Positions 9,932 through 20,286 of a stretch of 64,000 bases of DNA are shown here, piece by piece; within the stretch, counting starts at the first letter, position 1; every line of letters starts with the position of its first letter. The notes under the pieces are model-generated. The model worked only from the letters and a program-made list of their open reading frames with translations. It had not been told where the DNA came from and ran no database searches. Source of the DNA: Blepharisma stoltei (Eukaryota > Ciliophora > Heterotrichea > Heterotrichida > Blepharismidae); assembly GCA_914767885.1 (NCBI GenBank), contig CAJZBQ010000004.1, forward strand, positions 721,001 to 785,000, written 5' to 3'. The position numbers and the translations under genes were made by a program.

Positions 9932-12900
9932 TTAATGTTTAACTCCTTTATAATGGTAATATGCTCCTATTTCTTCAGTTAAACAGCAAAAATCGCTCTC
10001 TTGAAATCCTAAATCACTATATCTTGGGTCCAATTCTAATGGTCCAAACTTTTCCAGTGTTAAGCCTGCCAATTGTAGAGCTTCCTGATACTGTTCTTTA
10101 GTGAAAATTTCAAGATGCTCTGTGTAATTTCTCCTTTGAGTCTGAGGATCTATATAAGTGTTTTCAATTTGCCAGTGATCAACATTTCATGTTGGATTTG
10201 AGCAGACCCAGTCTCCAAATTTATTCTTTTTATTAACTTCCTCAGTGTTAGTAGCAACTTGGAATAAGCAGTTTAGAGGCTTGAAATCTACTACTTCAGT
10301 GACAGACTTTCATTTTGGGATAAACGTTTAACTACTAGGAGCGTACTAATTCTTCATTGCTGGGCGGAGATATGAAATTCAACTATATAGCAAAAATTAT
10401 TCAATGCCTGTATAATTTGTAAATATGCATTAAATGGTTGCATATGTTAACTTGACCTCTTGGTGCAATAGCCCGGATTTTATGGCTGCAGCGAACTGGG
10501 ACGGATTCCGAACCGAAAATCAAGTCCAGACTTAGGAGATGAGTATCCGGCAGTTTTGACTGGTTTACTGTGATTGGAAATGGAGATGCTCAACAACGTC
10601 CTTTGGATCCGAAGACCTATGCATTCCTCTATCGAAAAACTAGGGGTTTCTGCCCAGGCTACAGGGAAGTAGTCTTTTTACTGTATCTATCGAAGGAAGG
10701 CACTTCGGCACCCAACTCCAAGGAGATAGTCCTTGGAATCAGGCTACTCCAATCGCCCGTAGCAGGGCCGCAGAAATCCATAAGCTGCCTACTCAAGAAG
10801 CCGCAAGGCAAATAGGGATATAAAAGCTACCGGAAGTGGTATCCACCTTCGGAGGAAAGACCTCTGGGCTGGAGTTAAAAAGCGCTTGAACCTCCCTTAC
10901 AAAAGGTCTTTGGCCACTGCGTCATCATTATGGCTTGCACCTGACCTTAATAATAGAGCATAGCCTACAACTCTGTTTCCTGATTATATTGACTTTAGAG
11001 GTCCCCAAGTCATGGTCAGATCGGGAGAAGACGGGTAGGTGATGCCGCTATTTTATTTGTGCGCAGTGTTTGTAGCAGCTGCATAATTATAAAATGACGC
11101 AAATGTAGCATTTCTCTAGGATTTTTCTCTCATGAATTTATTACTATGAGATTTACTTTCAAAGGAATTCATATCAAATTATATCAGATAATCAACTGAA
11201 AGAGTATACAGCCTCCTGAGCTAACCCTTTAGGTATTTGGAAGGCTAGGGTTAACTTGTTCCGCGCATTCAAGAAAGTATGAGCACGAGCAGGAGCTGAG
11301 TCATGCTCGATGGATAGAGTCCGAGTGACACATGCAATCAGATTATTTATTTTAAAAATATAAACAACAATTTGTTTATGATCAACGGCCAAGTTTGTAT
11401 TGCACGCTCATTCTTCTTTATAAAGTTCTTAATATGATGCTCTTTCGCAAATTGAAAGGGATTTAAAAATAAAAGCTTATCAATCGAATAGCTTTTATGC
11501 AGAAGCATAGTTTTTTTATATAAAAAATTCTAAACTTTTATTATCATACTCTATAAAGCCAAAGTTTTATTGTTTATATAAGGTTTTTAATACTCAGATG
11601 ATCTTCTTTAGCAAATTTAAATGGGTTTAAAAATTAAAAACTTATCAATCGGAAGGATAGATTTTTAAATAAACAATGCTCATTGGTTTATGATCGATTA
11701 CTCTATAAAAGTTTGTATTGAGTACTGGCTGCCCATTATAAATTCTTAGTGACTCATAATTTTATTATAGTAGTCTAAAAGGGTATCTTAATTTAAAATT
11801 AGTTTAATAATAAAGCGATTTTAAAAATTGGTGTGTTTTCTTGTCAACTTTTTTCACACTTGTTAACAATTTTTGGAATGCCACTTTTTAGCACTTTCCT
11901 GGTGTAGAGTTCTAGCTTCTCCCTTTAAGAGAATCTGTCTTGTCTTACAACTGTCCATTACATTTTTTTCGATAAAGAAATTTATAAAGGGGTATAAGCT
12001 ATACTAAATTTTTTCTCAAAATGTTTTTAGGCGCGACTCTAGACACTATAAGCACCGAATAATTAATAACTAGAAACTAGCAACTGCATGATTATTTTCC
12101 ATAAATAAAATGGCATTCGGTTCGAGAGAAATTGGCTCTGCTAATTTTCTCTCCCTCATGGAATTTTATTTATGGGGTTGGGTTTTCTCTTGAGAACTTC
12201 TGCACAGCAACAGCCGTTTAACTTTGGGGATAGCCAAAGGCACGGCTCCTCAGTGCATTCAAGACACTCGGAGTTTTACCTCTCAGCACGTCCCCACGGG
12301 AGGATGACCCTAGGCGGAACACGCGCAGGAGCTGAGTCGGAGCGAGCGACGGCAACGCGCCGGGTGAGATGTGCGGCGATTTATCTGGAGACTAGCCTCA
12401 TAGAAGGCTTGGGTGTGGGCTGACCACATATTCCAAGATGGCTTGGTGACGTCACTAGTTGTCGCTTTGACCCTTTTGTATTAAGGGTGTGGGCACTAGA
12501 CACCTTAAAGACTATGTAAGTAAGTAAGTAGCATGATTATTTTCCAAAATCATCAAAGTTCCGCCAGGCTTTAAATAGGAAGCTGCAAGTTGAATCAAGC
12601 GTTTAAAATCTTCATAAGTTTGAGAATAGTCTAGAATCCATAAAAGAAAAACTACATCAAATGTCTCTCGGTGAGTCTCCAAAGGTAGCTGCTCAAATAC
12701 TGTTTCTGATTGGAAAGCGTTAGCCTTAATGAATGAGTAATGGCTTTCCATAAATCCTGCCTCATTAGCAATTTCTCTGGCTCTACTCAAAAGGTTCTCT
12801 GCAAAGTCAATTCCAACAGCGAATTTGGCTCCCCTTCTTAATGATTCGATACTTATATCACCATTTCCACATCCTAGATCTAGGATTCTCATGTTGGAAA

Positions 12901-13039
12901 GGCATTGCCCTTCTCCGTTGCCAGTCGGGCTGATATTTTTGAATATTGTAAAATACTCACAGAGATAACGTCCAGGCTGCCTTGCATAACTTTCCCAATG
13001 GACTGCATTGGAGTTGTAGATATCTTCTAAGGTCGACAT
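9932..13039 (-). CDS. Class I SAM-dependent methyltransferase, split by two germline insertions
   Basis: Coding, read leftward, is 13039-12547, then 12101-12080, then 10322-9932: 906 nt, 301 residues, stop TAA at 9932-9934. The N-terminal half has the SAM motif I (ILDLGCGNGD), acidic end of beta-2 (GIDFAENLL), motif IV (FDVVFLLWILDYS) and the post-motif LKPGGTLMILENN. The C-terminal piece contains two TGA Trp codons and is less conserved. The pieces are separated by a SINE-like element with a 16-bp target duplication (12102-12530) and a 1,757-bp TA-bounded insert (10323-12079). Joining at the TA pair gives ...NHAVAIPKWKSV... The substrate is unknown. The TA junction is my best frame-preserving choice, not proven. 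Confidence 0.75.
10323..12079. mobile_element. 1.76-kb composite insert in the methyltransferase gene
   Basis: Bounded by TA (10321-10322 and 12078-12079). Bases ~10430-11045 are GC-richer and resemble, with much divergence, the segment at ~13130-13570. Shared parts include a run like TATCGAAGGAAGGCACTTCGG. Bases ~11340-11740 are AT-rich and hold two diverged copies of a ~170-210-bp unit (compare the TTTATGATC..AGTTTGTATTG and AAAAACTTATCAATCG segments). No intact coding frame was found. It looks like a stack of old insertions removed as one IES. Confidence 0.6.
12102..12530 (+). mobile_element. SINE-like element C1 with 16-bp target duplication
   Basis: Starts TAAATAAAATGG, has a GC-rich body and ends in a short (TAAG)n tail. 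The flanking repeat GCATGATTATTTTCCA lies at 12086-12101 and again at 12531-12546. There are no terminal inverted repeats. A tail of simple repeats plus a long target duplication indicates target-primed reverse transcription, as for LINE/SINE elements. It sits inside the methyltransferase coding sequence. Confidence 0.8.
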
Positions 13040-14641
13040 TTTGGATTACATGTAGAGAAAAATTTTCTAATTTTTCTCTTTGAGAATATATATAATAGGC
13101 GACATATCTTGATTTGAATTCTTGATCTACAGTCTAGATATTCGGGTCAAGGTTTTCCGTAGAGGGCTCTAAGCTAATAAGCAAGCTCAGTCTCAGTTGA
13201 TGTGTATTCGGTTGTGATTAAAAGCTGCTAAGGTTGAAAACTGAGCCCAGCAATGTCTTTCGGACCCTTGGAAATTTCTCAACTGAGAAATAGGGTGTTT
13301 CGGCAAGGCAATAGCCTCCTACCTGTAGCTGCCGAAGGAAAAAAACTTTGGCATTCGACAAGACTCCAAATATTTGAAATCTAGCTACCAATTGCTATAG
13401 AAGGCATGTAGGTTATTAAGCTACTTACTGAAGACTGAAGGCCCGAAACATGGAGAAGATGACTCTACTGGCTATAGCTAAACCCACTGGGCTGTTCATC
13501 GCTAAGGAGATGAATCTCCTGTATGAGAGGTCTATGGTGACTTCATCACCAATATGGCTAAAGCCTTTCTCTTGATAATTAGCTTAATATAACCTTCTCT
13601 GATAACGAATACATATTATAAGAATTCCAAATTTTTGAATTGAACCTCTATAAACGAACAAGAAATTCTTCAACCCCAAAAATCCTATTAAATACTCATT
13701 TAATTAAACCCTAGTTAATTATTTTAATTTTAGGAAATTCTATTTTAATCATAAATTTAGCATTTTTATGTAAACGCTTATTAAAATATAAAGAGAAATT
13801 TAGCATTGATAAAAGGTTTTTAAGCTTAATTCTTCAAGAAAGATCTTCAATTTAATGCTGAATAATATATTGATACTCAGTTTACTTTGATCAATATTTT
13901 TATTAGAATTCATTGAATCTTTTGCAAATTGCAAAATATAAATTAATTAATATAAATCAAAACCATAAAAAGCATCAGAGTTATTAAATAGCTTGACTCA
14001 TAAGGTTTCATTAATAAAATTTTTAGTCCTACTGGTACAATATTGCTATCTCAAATAGAGATTTATTTCATAGAAGCGTTTGATAAGAATTTTATAAGCA
14101 CATACTAATTAAATGAGTTCACATAAATATACCCTTATGTAACTTTTATAAATCCTTCAATCTTATTAATTTTTGAAAAGGAATCAAAGCATTGCTAATT
14201 TGAAGTATAGCACATATTTATATTATGAAGTAAACTCTCAAATTAAAAGTGCATAAATAATCACACCCGATTTAATTTTTAATTAAAAATTTCTTTTTGA
14301 AATTAAGAAGAAAGATTCATAAACCTTATCTTCCTAATCCAGCTCAAGAAACACAATTCATTCTAATTATTTTGGTATATCAATTATATACTGCAGGATC
14401 AGCAATAAAATGATTAATAAGAGTTCAAAGTATCAAAGCAAAGCATGGTTTTGAAGTAATTTCATGCTTAAAGTGAAACCTGTCAAACAATCATTATCGC
14501 TCTTATTTTCCAGCAATTTTCTTTAGAAAACAAGAATCAATTTGTTGTTGTCACATTAAAAACAGAAATTTTTATTTCCGTTAAAATTTAAATTGCAGCT
14601 GGGTTGGATAAATAAAAATTTACAATTAATTTACTCGACAC
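13040..14641. other. Intergenic region with a retroelement-like remnant
   Basis: 1.6 kb upstream of the methyltransferase start. Roughly 13130-13570 is GC-richer than its surroundings and shares patches with 10430-11045 (for example CTGCCGAAGGAA and CTTYGGCAYYCRAC). I take it as a diverged copy of the same element. The rest (13600-14640) is AT-rich with no recognisable feature. Confidence 0.5.
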
Positions 14642-15662
14642 TTAAAAATTCAATTTTCTTTGGTTTCCTTGCAAAATTTCATCATGAATGTACATTTTTG
14701 TGGTTTTAATTTCGTTTTTATTTGTGAAGCAATTATCTTTACTCTGTACACCTACATGCCTTCAAACTCCATTTCTTGAATTATTGTCTCTTATGTATCA
14801 CCTGCCGTTTTCTCTTCCAAGCATAGCATGATATTTGGACATCCTTAGGTCATATTTAAACCTAAAGTTTACGTCTCGATTTCGCCCAATTTTCAGTTCT
14901 ATACCATTGTCTGCTATGCTTTTTTGCCTTGAGTGGCGTGGTACGGGCGCCACTTCGGCAAGCTCCTTCTTCCAGTTGGCCGAGCCAACTCAGGTTGGTT
15001 CGGCCAACTAGAATTGACAAGTCTCCCCAAAAGGCCTCACTTGTCAATTCTCAAGTTGGTCGAACCAACCTGAGTTGGCTCGGCCAACTGGAAGAAGGAG
15101 CTTGCCGAAGTGGCGCCCATACCGCGCCACTCAAGGCAAAAAGCTATATTTCTTGAGGAGAAACCCCTTCTTTTGTTATCCACTGTAAGGAAAGTAGATC
15201 ATTATTTCGAATATCTACGATTTTCATGCGTGTGTCTCCAAAAGAATAAGTTTCTCCAATCTCCAGGAATGACCTCTCCACCTTTATGGAGGCATACCCA
15301 CATTCAGGCTCAGGAACTTGCAAGTAATTCTTATTATTTGAGAGATGGCTTGGGGTTTTAGTAATGCTACGCCTTAAGTAGTCTTCAAATTGAGGTGCAA
15401 TGGCACCGAAGGAACTGCAAAAAAAATAATCAAGTAGGAGAGAGATGCATTGAATAAGCTTTATTTTTGCTGAATTTTCGTTTAGATCGAATTGAGAAAG
15501 AACCAGAATTGTTTTGTAAAAATTTCTGACTTCTTCTGGAATTGAGTTATTGATCATGACTTCACATGTATCTTTAATCAGGATTTGGCATTCAGACACA
15601 TGGGAAGGATTATTTTCTGATAGTTTTATCATCCAATTTGATAGGGTTTTTTGAGCACTCAT
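14642..15662 (-). CDS. FHA-domain protein, split by a hairpin IES
   Basis: Coding, read leftward, is 15662-15149 joined to 14916-14642: 789 nt, 262 residues, stop TAA. The first ~150 residues are helical and unassigned. After the join, the C-terminal half shows a forkhead-associated core: KIGRNRDVNF, then MSKYHAML, then WYIRDNNSRNGVW. This matches the GR..SxxH..NG signature of phosphothreonine-binding FHA domains. Two Trp codons in this part are TGA. The intervening 232 bp form a near-perfect palindrome at TA repeats. FHA proteins act in kinase signalling and DNA-damage responses; the specific role is unknown. Confidence 0.75.
14917..15148. mobile_element. Family F hairpin element F2 (in the FHA gene)
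   Basis: A 232-bp insert at TA, made of two arms of ~95 bp that are almost perfect inverted repeats around a ~30-bp loop. The arms carry alternating CCAACT and AGTTGG blocks. Its removal joins the two halves of the FHA protein in frame. It shares the CCAACT blocks and the GAAGAAGGA core with F1 (51432-51682) and F3 (45251-45450). Confidence 0.85.
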
Positions 15663-15674
15663 TTTACGTCAGTC

Positions 15675-15986
15675 TTATTTCGCGTATAAATTTTTATTAT
15701 ATTTAAAGTTACATTTAACCTTACTGTATACAAAAAAATAATCACCTTTGCTTATACGAATGGGCTTCATCCATTGATAATATGGCTTCCACAATGTTTC
15801 CATTAGGCAAGAAGAATGATAATTGATCATTGATTTCGGTTTGTAGGAAATTTGAACTCCATCATTATTTAAGAGTTCGGGCAGTGATAAATGTAAAAAT
15901 TGTCCAATTTTCCCCAATTATTTCCCGCTTAATCCTCAGTTGTGATCTGGTACTCCAATAAAGAAGCAGTCTTCCAGCCAATGCAT
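15675..15986 (-). pseudogene. 104-codon frame broken by one TAA
   Basis: An ATG at 15986 opens 22 codons (MHWLEDCFFIGVPDHNW...), then TAA at 15918-15920. The same frame then runs 80 codons more (GKIGQFLHLSLPELL...ISKGDYFFVYSK) to TAA, just upstream of the FHA gene. A TGA is read as Trp in the first part. No GT..AG intron of usual size spans the stop. It could be a decayed gene, two tiny genes, or a gene with a short IES. No family recognised with confidence; the end is faintly like the C-terminal barrel of arginine methyltransferases. Confidence 0.35.
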
Positions 15987-17214
15987 TTTCAAACCTCTTA
16001 CCCTAACTTTAATAATAGAATATTTTGCTTTCTTGATGTAGTGTGAGAAATATTAAAGACCTTAAGAAAAAGTAAACTAAAAATAACATTTAAAGTTCAA
16101 AGTATTACAAAGGAGATATTTTCGTTTTTATTGAACAAAGAGCTAAAAGATAATAGAGAAATCTGCCAGGTTCTTTTATATGCTTAGTCCCAATATTGAT
16201 CTCGCAGTTTTCATGTCATAAGACTTTAAAAAGCTGCTTTCAATCATGGGTTTTCCATTTCTGTCGCCATCATAATTCATGATTTTCAATGTTATTTAAT
16301 GCATAAATAAGTAAAAAGGTTCTAAATAATTCCTGACTTTGTATAAATCAAGCCATTCACTCAACCTTTTATAATTATCCTTATTCTTTCTTAACAAAAT
16401 AAAGATTTTTTAGATCGCTAGTAATTATTTCAATTTAATTTTATTCCTTAAAATCTGAATAATTTTGCTTATTTTGAAAATTAAATTTTTGTTTAAATTA
16501 AGTAATAATGATATATTCTCTCTTATGCAGATTTATTATTATTATTGCTGCCTTTTTTATATAAAAAGTGCACACTTATATCAAGCTATATGACCAAAAA
16601 ACTCTTTCGGATCACTCTCAGCATGTCTACCCTACTTATCAACCCATAAAAAATTTGATAAATCTGCCTAAAATTAAAAGGATTTCCAAAAACTATTTCA
16701 AGGGGCTGTGCAATCTACAGCTATAAAATAGTTGGAGGTTAATATTTTAAAAACCTTGATTTTTTGAGATTCTGGGGTAAAAAATTTCCTTTTATCAACT
16801 TAGTTTTAAGAAATTGCATCCTATAAGACTACTATCATCATCCTCGTAAAGAATTTGCTGATACATTCAAAATTGGCCACATCTAATATATTTTTGTAAG
16901 TGCTCAAATATTTAGCTTACCATGACAATAAAAATGAATATCTAATCATCTTTTAATAAATATTTACTATTCTTGGTGAATTTTTGATTGCCTTAGCAAA
17001 GTAAATTTGTCATAATGCACTAATGACCAAGAATCATATTAAAATAGTCAAATCTAAATAATTTTCTATCATAATTATCAATAAACCATAAATTTATAAT
17101 AGAAAGTTCCTACTATATAAATCTGCTATTATTTGATGGGAATTCTCTATAAGTTAAATATTTTGTTTAGCATATAAGCACCATTTTAACTGTATTATTA
17201 ATGGAATTACATAT
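15987..17214. other. AT-rich intergenic region
   Basis: About 1.2 kb between two leftward genes. A 34-codon frame (ATG at ~16280 leftward, starting MNYDGDRNGKPM, ending TAA near 16179) is the only thing of note and could be chance. No repeat family seen. Confidence 0.4.
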
Positions 17215-18426
17215 TTATCTTGTATCTCTATGACCTTTATTCACTTTATTCCCACTTTTATAAGCTGAATAAGCCCTGCTCTTTACTTCAACTTTTTCAC
17301 TGCCTATAGCTGGTGCTGTATTAGGCCTATTTCTTTTTTTCAAGCCTTCCTTATTTCCTTTGTCTTCAGATTTGTCAGCTTTTACTCCCTCATTTGCTAT
17401 AAGTCATGCATTTGGCCTTTTTCTATTTACATTCACATTAACAGGACTTACTCTTCTTTTTGACGCCCCAGCAGGTGAGTTATCCCTATCCCCCTTCTTT
17501 TCAGGTACTTTTATATTTAGTGATTTCCACATATCTTGATGCAGTGATTCAGTCAGCTTCTGCAGATCTTCGTGGCTGATCCCATTGATTTCTTTTTTAT
17601 TAAAGCAGTTCCCAATAATTTCTCCTCCTGCCCTTATCCTCTGCGGCTTTTCATTTTTCATGACTAATAAAGGAGCTCGATACTCGATTTGTTCAGCTCC
17701 TTTCATACAAGATCTCAATATAGCATGCCCGTCTTCAACAGGATTTTTGCTCGAAGGATGTGGGATATCGACTAATTTTTCTTTTTCATCGGTATGGTTA
17801 TCAGCCCAATTTAGCTTATTCAACTTTTCAATCTCTTCAAGTGCGTCATCATAATGTACAAAAGGACCCATCTGTGCATTCAAAAACGTGTTTCTCAGCA
17901 CATGCTCTTCTGGATCAAGAAAAATTTCTTCATCCCAGCTTGAGGAAACTGGTCCATTTCCTTGCTTTAATAAACGATTTTCTAATGCAGCTAATTGCTG
18001 TATAAACGGAGGCCTCAGATCCATATCTGGACGTCGAGAGTTCAAGAATTCCAAGGTTTTGAATAGAGTTCAGCGGTATTTTTGTACAAAGTAGCTTGCT
18101 AAAGCGCATATACATCGAGATCGGCCTCTGACTGAATGAACCAAAACGCTTTCGCCTAGATTGTGAGCAATTTCAATAAAATCAAAGATTTGAGTGATGG
18201 TTTCGTTTCTGACATCAAATAAAATTTGAGAGTCATTGTCAAGCCAGTATAGACTCAGATATTGGACTCCAATTGGTTCCCAATGATTTGGAACTTGGCG
18301 AGCTGCACAGTTTATGATATGAGTGACTTTGTTGGCTACAACGAATTCAAGGTCTTGAGAGGAAAATTCATCCCCGATAAATAGACCATCTTTTACCTTG
18401 ATTGGACCTATAAGCTCCATTTCCAT
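17215..18426 (-). CDS. Dual-specificity phosphatase-like protein without catalytic cysteine
   Basis: 403 residues, ATG at 18426, stop TAA at 17215-17217, with TGA codons (18067-18069 and 17404-17406) read as Trp. Residues 1-130 have the DSP fold: IKVKDGLFIGDE, THIINCAARQ, the general-acid region WLDND, then the P-loop VLVHSVRGRSR. The P-loop normally reads HCxxGxxR; here Ser98 replaces the nucleophilic Cys, so no phosphatase activity is expected. Residues 130-403 are a basic, probably disordered tail. STYX-type pseudophosphatases bind phosphoproteins without cleaving them; a similar role is inference. Confidence 0.88.
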
Positions 18427-18970
18427 CTTCTTTATTTAAATCTTTACATTTTTGATGCAAAACAGCATATGAAATTAATTTGAGGAATATAAGCATATCA
18501 ATCTTAAATTCAAATATTAACTTTTTTGAAATGGCTCAATTCGGTGAAAGAATGCTTACCTGCTTTTAGAGGATCAATATTGGATATTGAAATATATAGT
18601 GAGTTAGGATGAACAGCAAGGGTTTTTTTGGTTTGCCGGCAAGCCAAAAAGCCCTGTGCTGTTATCCTAAATAACAATATATATATAGTAGAATAAGGGC
18701 TTTTGATTTGCAATGTAATCAGTTTTTGTTCTTAAAGATTAAAATATTTTATGACAGAGCCATATTCAAAAATATTTCTGACTGTACATTGAAAATTTAG
18801 TCCTTTAGCATATTTCACGTTTGCTATTTTTTTAAATTCTTTTATAATAATTACATAACTATTAGTGGATATACTTTTAATTTAAACTAAAAACTTCATT
18901 TTTCGATTTATACATTCTAACAACATTATTACTCGATAAAATTTGATTATTCATAAAGCCAAACAGTTAT
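18427..18970. other. Intergenic region with a short palindrome
   Basis: Between two leftward genes. It holds one imperfect palindrome at ~18601-18673; both arms contain (G)TTAGGAT-AACAGCA and a CCAAAAAGCCC-like core around GCCGGC. The rest is AT-rich and featureless. Confidence 0.6.
18601..18673. repeat. Imperfect 73-bp palindrome
   Basis: Left arm GTTAGGATGAACAGCA pairs with right arm TGCTGTTATCCTAA, and a middle GGTTTGCC/GGCAAGCC pairs around the centre. It lies between genes. It may be a small hairpin IES or MITE. Confidence 0.6.
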
Positions 18971-19648
18971 TTAAAAAATAAATCCAAGGCTAAAAGCAAC
19001 CGATATATATATACTTGAGCTAGAATTTTCTGTAGTTGTATCGTTATTTGTATTAGTGCTTTGACTTTCGCCATTAGTATTTTGGCTAACAGTAGCTTGA
19101 GTCAAAGGGCTTGCATCATAGGCTAAAACGATAGAATCACTGCTTGTTCCTGAGCTGCTATGCTGAGCAATATCCCCACCAGCAATATTCCCTTTTGCTG
19201 AAATTGTTAAATATTGTCCATTTATTTGTAAACTGAGATCATCATTATCTTCAGTATTTAATTGCCTGGTCCAGGAATAAACTGTATATGTATCCATTAT
19301 CAACTGCTGTGTCTCTTGAAGACTATTTTTCCCACCATTTGATGTGTCTAAAGAAGGATAACCATTATCACTAGCAAAACGATCATCAGTTTGCCCTGAA
19401 GAGGTTTCAATTGTAATAATATCAGCCCCTGTCATAGCATAGCTAGAGGATGAGGGAAGGAATCCGATCCCAATTCATTCCCAGTTTGAAGTCCCTACGT
19501 ATTCTGTGGGCAGTAAATAGTAAAATGTTATAGTTGAGTTATCTGGGAAATATCACGCAAGTTGTGTTCCTATAGAAAGCGATTGAATAATTGCTGATAA
19601 TCCTAAAGGAATAAAAGATTGAAGTGCGAGATACACCAGAAATAACAT
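18971..19648 (-). CDS. Secreted or GPI-anchored DOMON-domain-like protein
   Basis: 225 residues, ATG at 19648, stop TAA at 18971-18973, with two TGA Trp codons upstream of the first uninterrupted frame. The N-terminus is a signal peptide (MLFLVYLALQSFIPLGLSA). The middle (WIGIGFL...MTGADIITI...DNGYPSLD) and the later D-Q-R-like strands fit a DOMON fold, which binds heme or sugar in related proteins. Near the end is a Ser/Thr/Asn-rich stalk followed by a short hydrophobic C-terminus (IYISVAFSLGFIF), typical of a GPI signal. The DOMON call is by motif only. Confidence 0.65.
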
Positions 19649-20286
19649 ATTTTTGTTATTTATTTAAATTTAAAATGGATATAGCCCAATTCATGCTTTG
19701 GACTGGGCTTGACTGACGTCGGGAACCGTCAGACGAGCTAGCAAACCAAGATTTTCTGGCTAAGTCAATTCCCAGATGTCAAATCTCTAATAGCAAGAGG
19801 ATTTTGTCATCTGTGAATTCGGCTTTGCCAGCAAAATTGGTTTGTCAACTCCCCATTCTAACATTTCCCAAGACAGTCAAGCCCAATCCAAAGCAGGAAT
19901 CAAGCATTACCGATAATATTTTAATTTTAAAAATTCAATTTTTCATTGAATCGTAACATAATAGCCTATTTGATGTGAAAATAAACTATCCAATTTGAAG
20001 AATAAAAATATAGACATAAAACTATTAGTAAAAAGGATTTAAAAGGTCCAGGAAGATAGCAAAATTTTTAAGTCAGAAAATAAGAAAAAGGGGGAAGTGT
20101 AAGTAAGGACAATACCTCAATTTTGATATTATTCGCGTCTAAAAATTTATTATAAAGAAGATATATATTTTTATATTAGTAAAGTAAAATTAAAAAAATT
20201 TCATTAAAAATTAATAAAAAACAAAAAGATACTTATTTTTTGACCTAGGATAGATTTCATATTTACTGATTTACTTTAGTTTTATA
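19649..20286. other. Divergent intergenic region with a long palindrome
   Basis: Between the DOMON and SCO1 genes. Contains a ~212-bp hairpin element at 19689-19900. The remainder is AT-rich. Confidence 0.6.
19689..19900. mobile_element. Hairpin element, ~212 bp palindrome
   Basis: The left arm begins ATTCATGCTTTGGACTGGG and the right arm ends with the inverted copy CCCAATCCAAAGCAGGAAT. Inner blocks (CAGTCAAGCC, AAACCAA, TCTGGCTAA, CCCAGATG) also pair, so the whole element can fold into one stem. Not related by eye to family F. It lies between genes, so removal is not testable from frame. Confidence 0.7.

Noticed and set aside
10570-10815. 81-codon plus-strand ORF
   Set aside because: Lies in the GC-rich repeat remnant inside the methyltransferase IES; no motif and no counterpart in the related segment at 13.1-13.6 kb.
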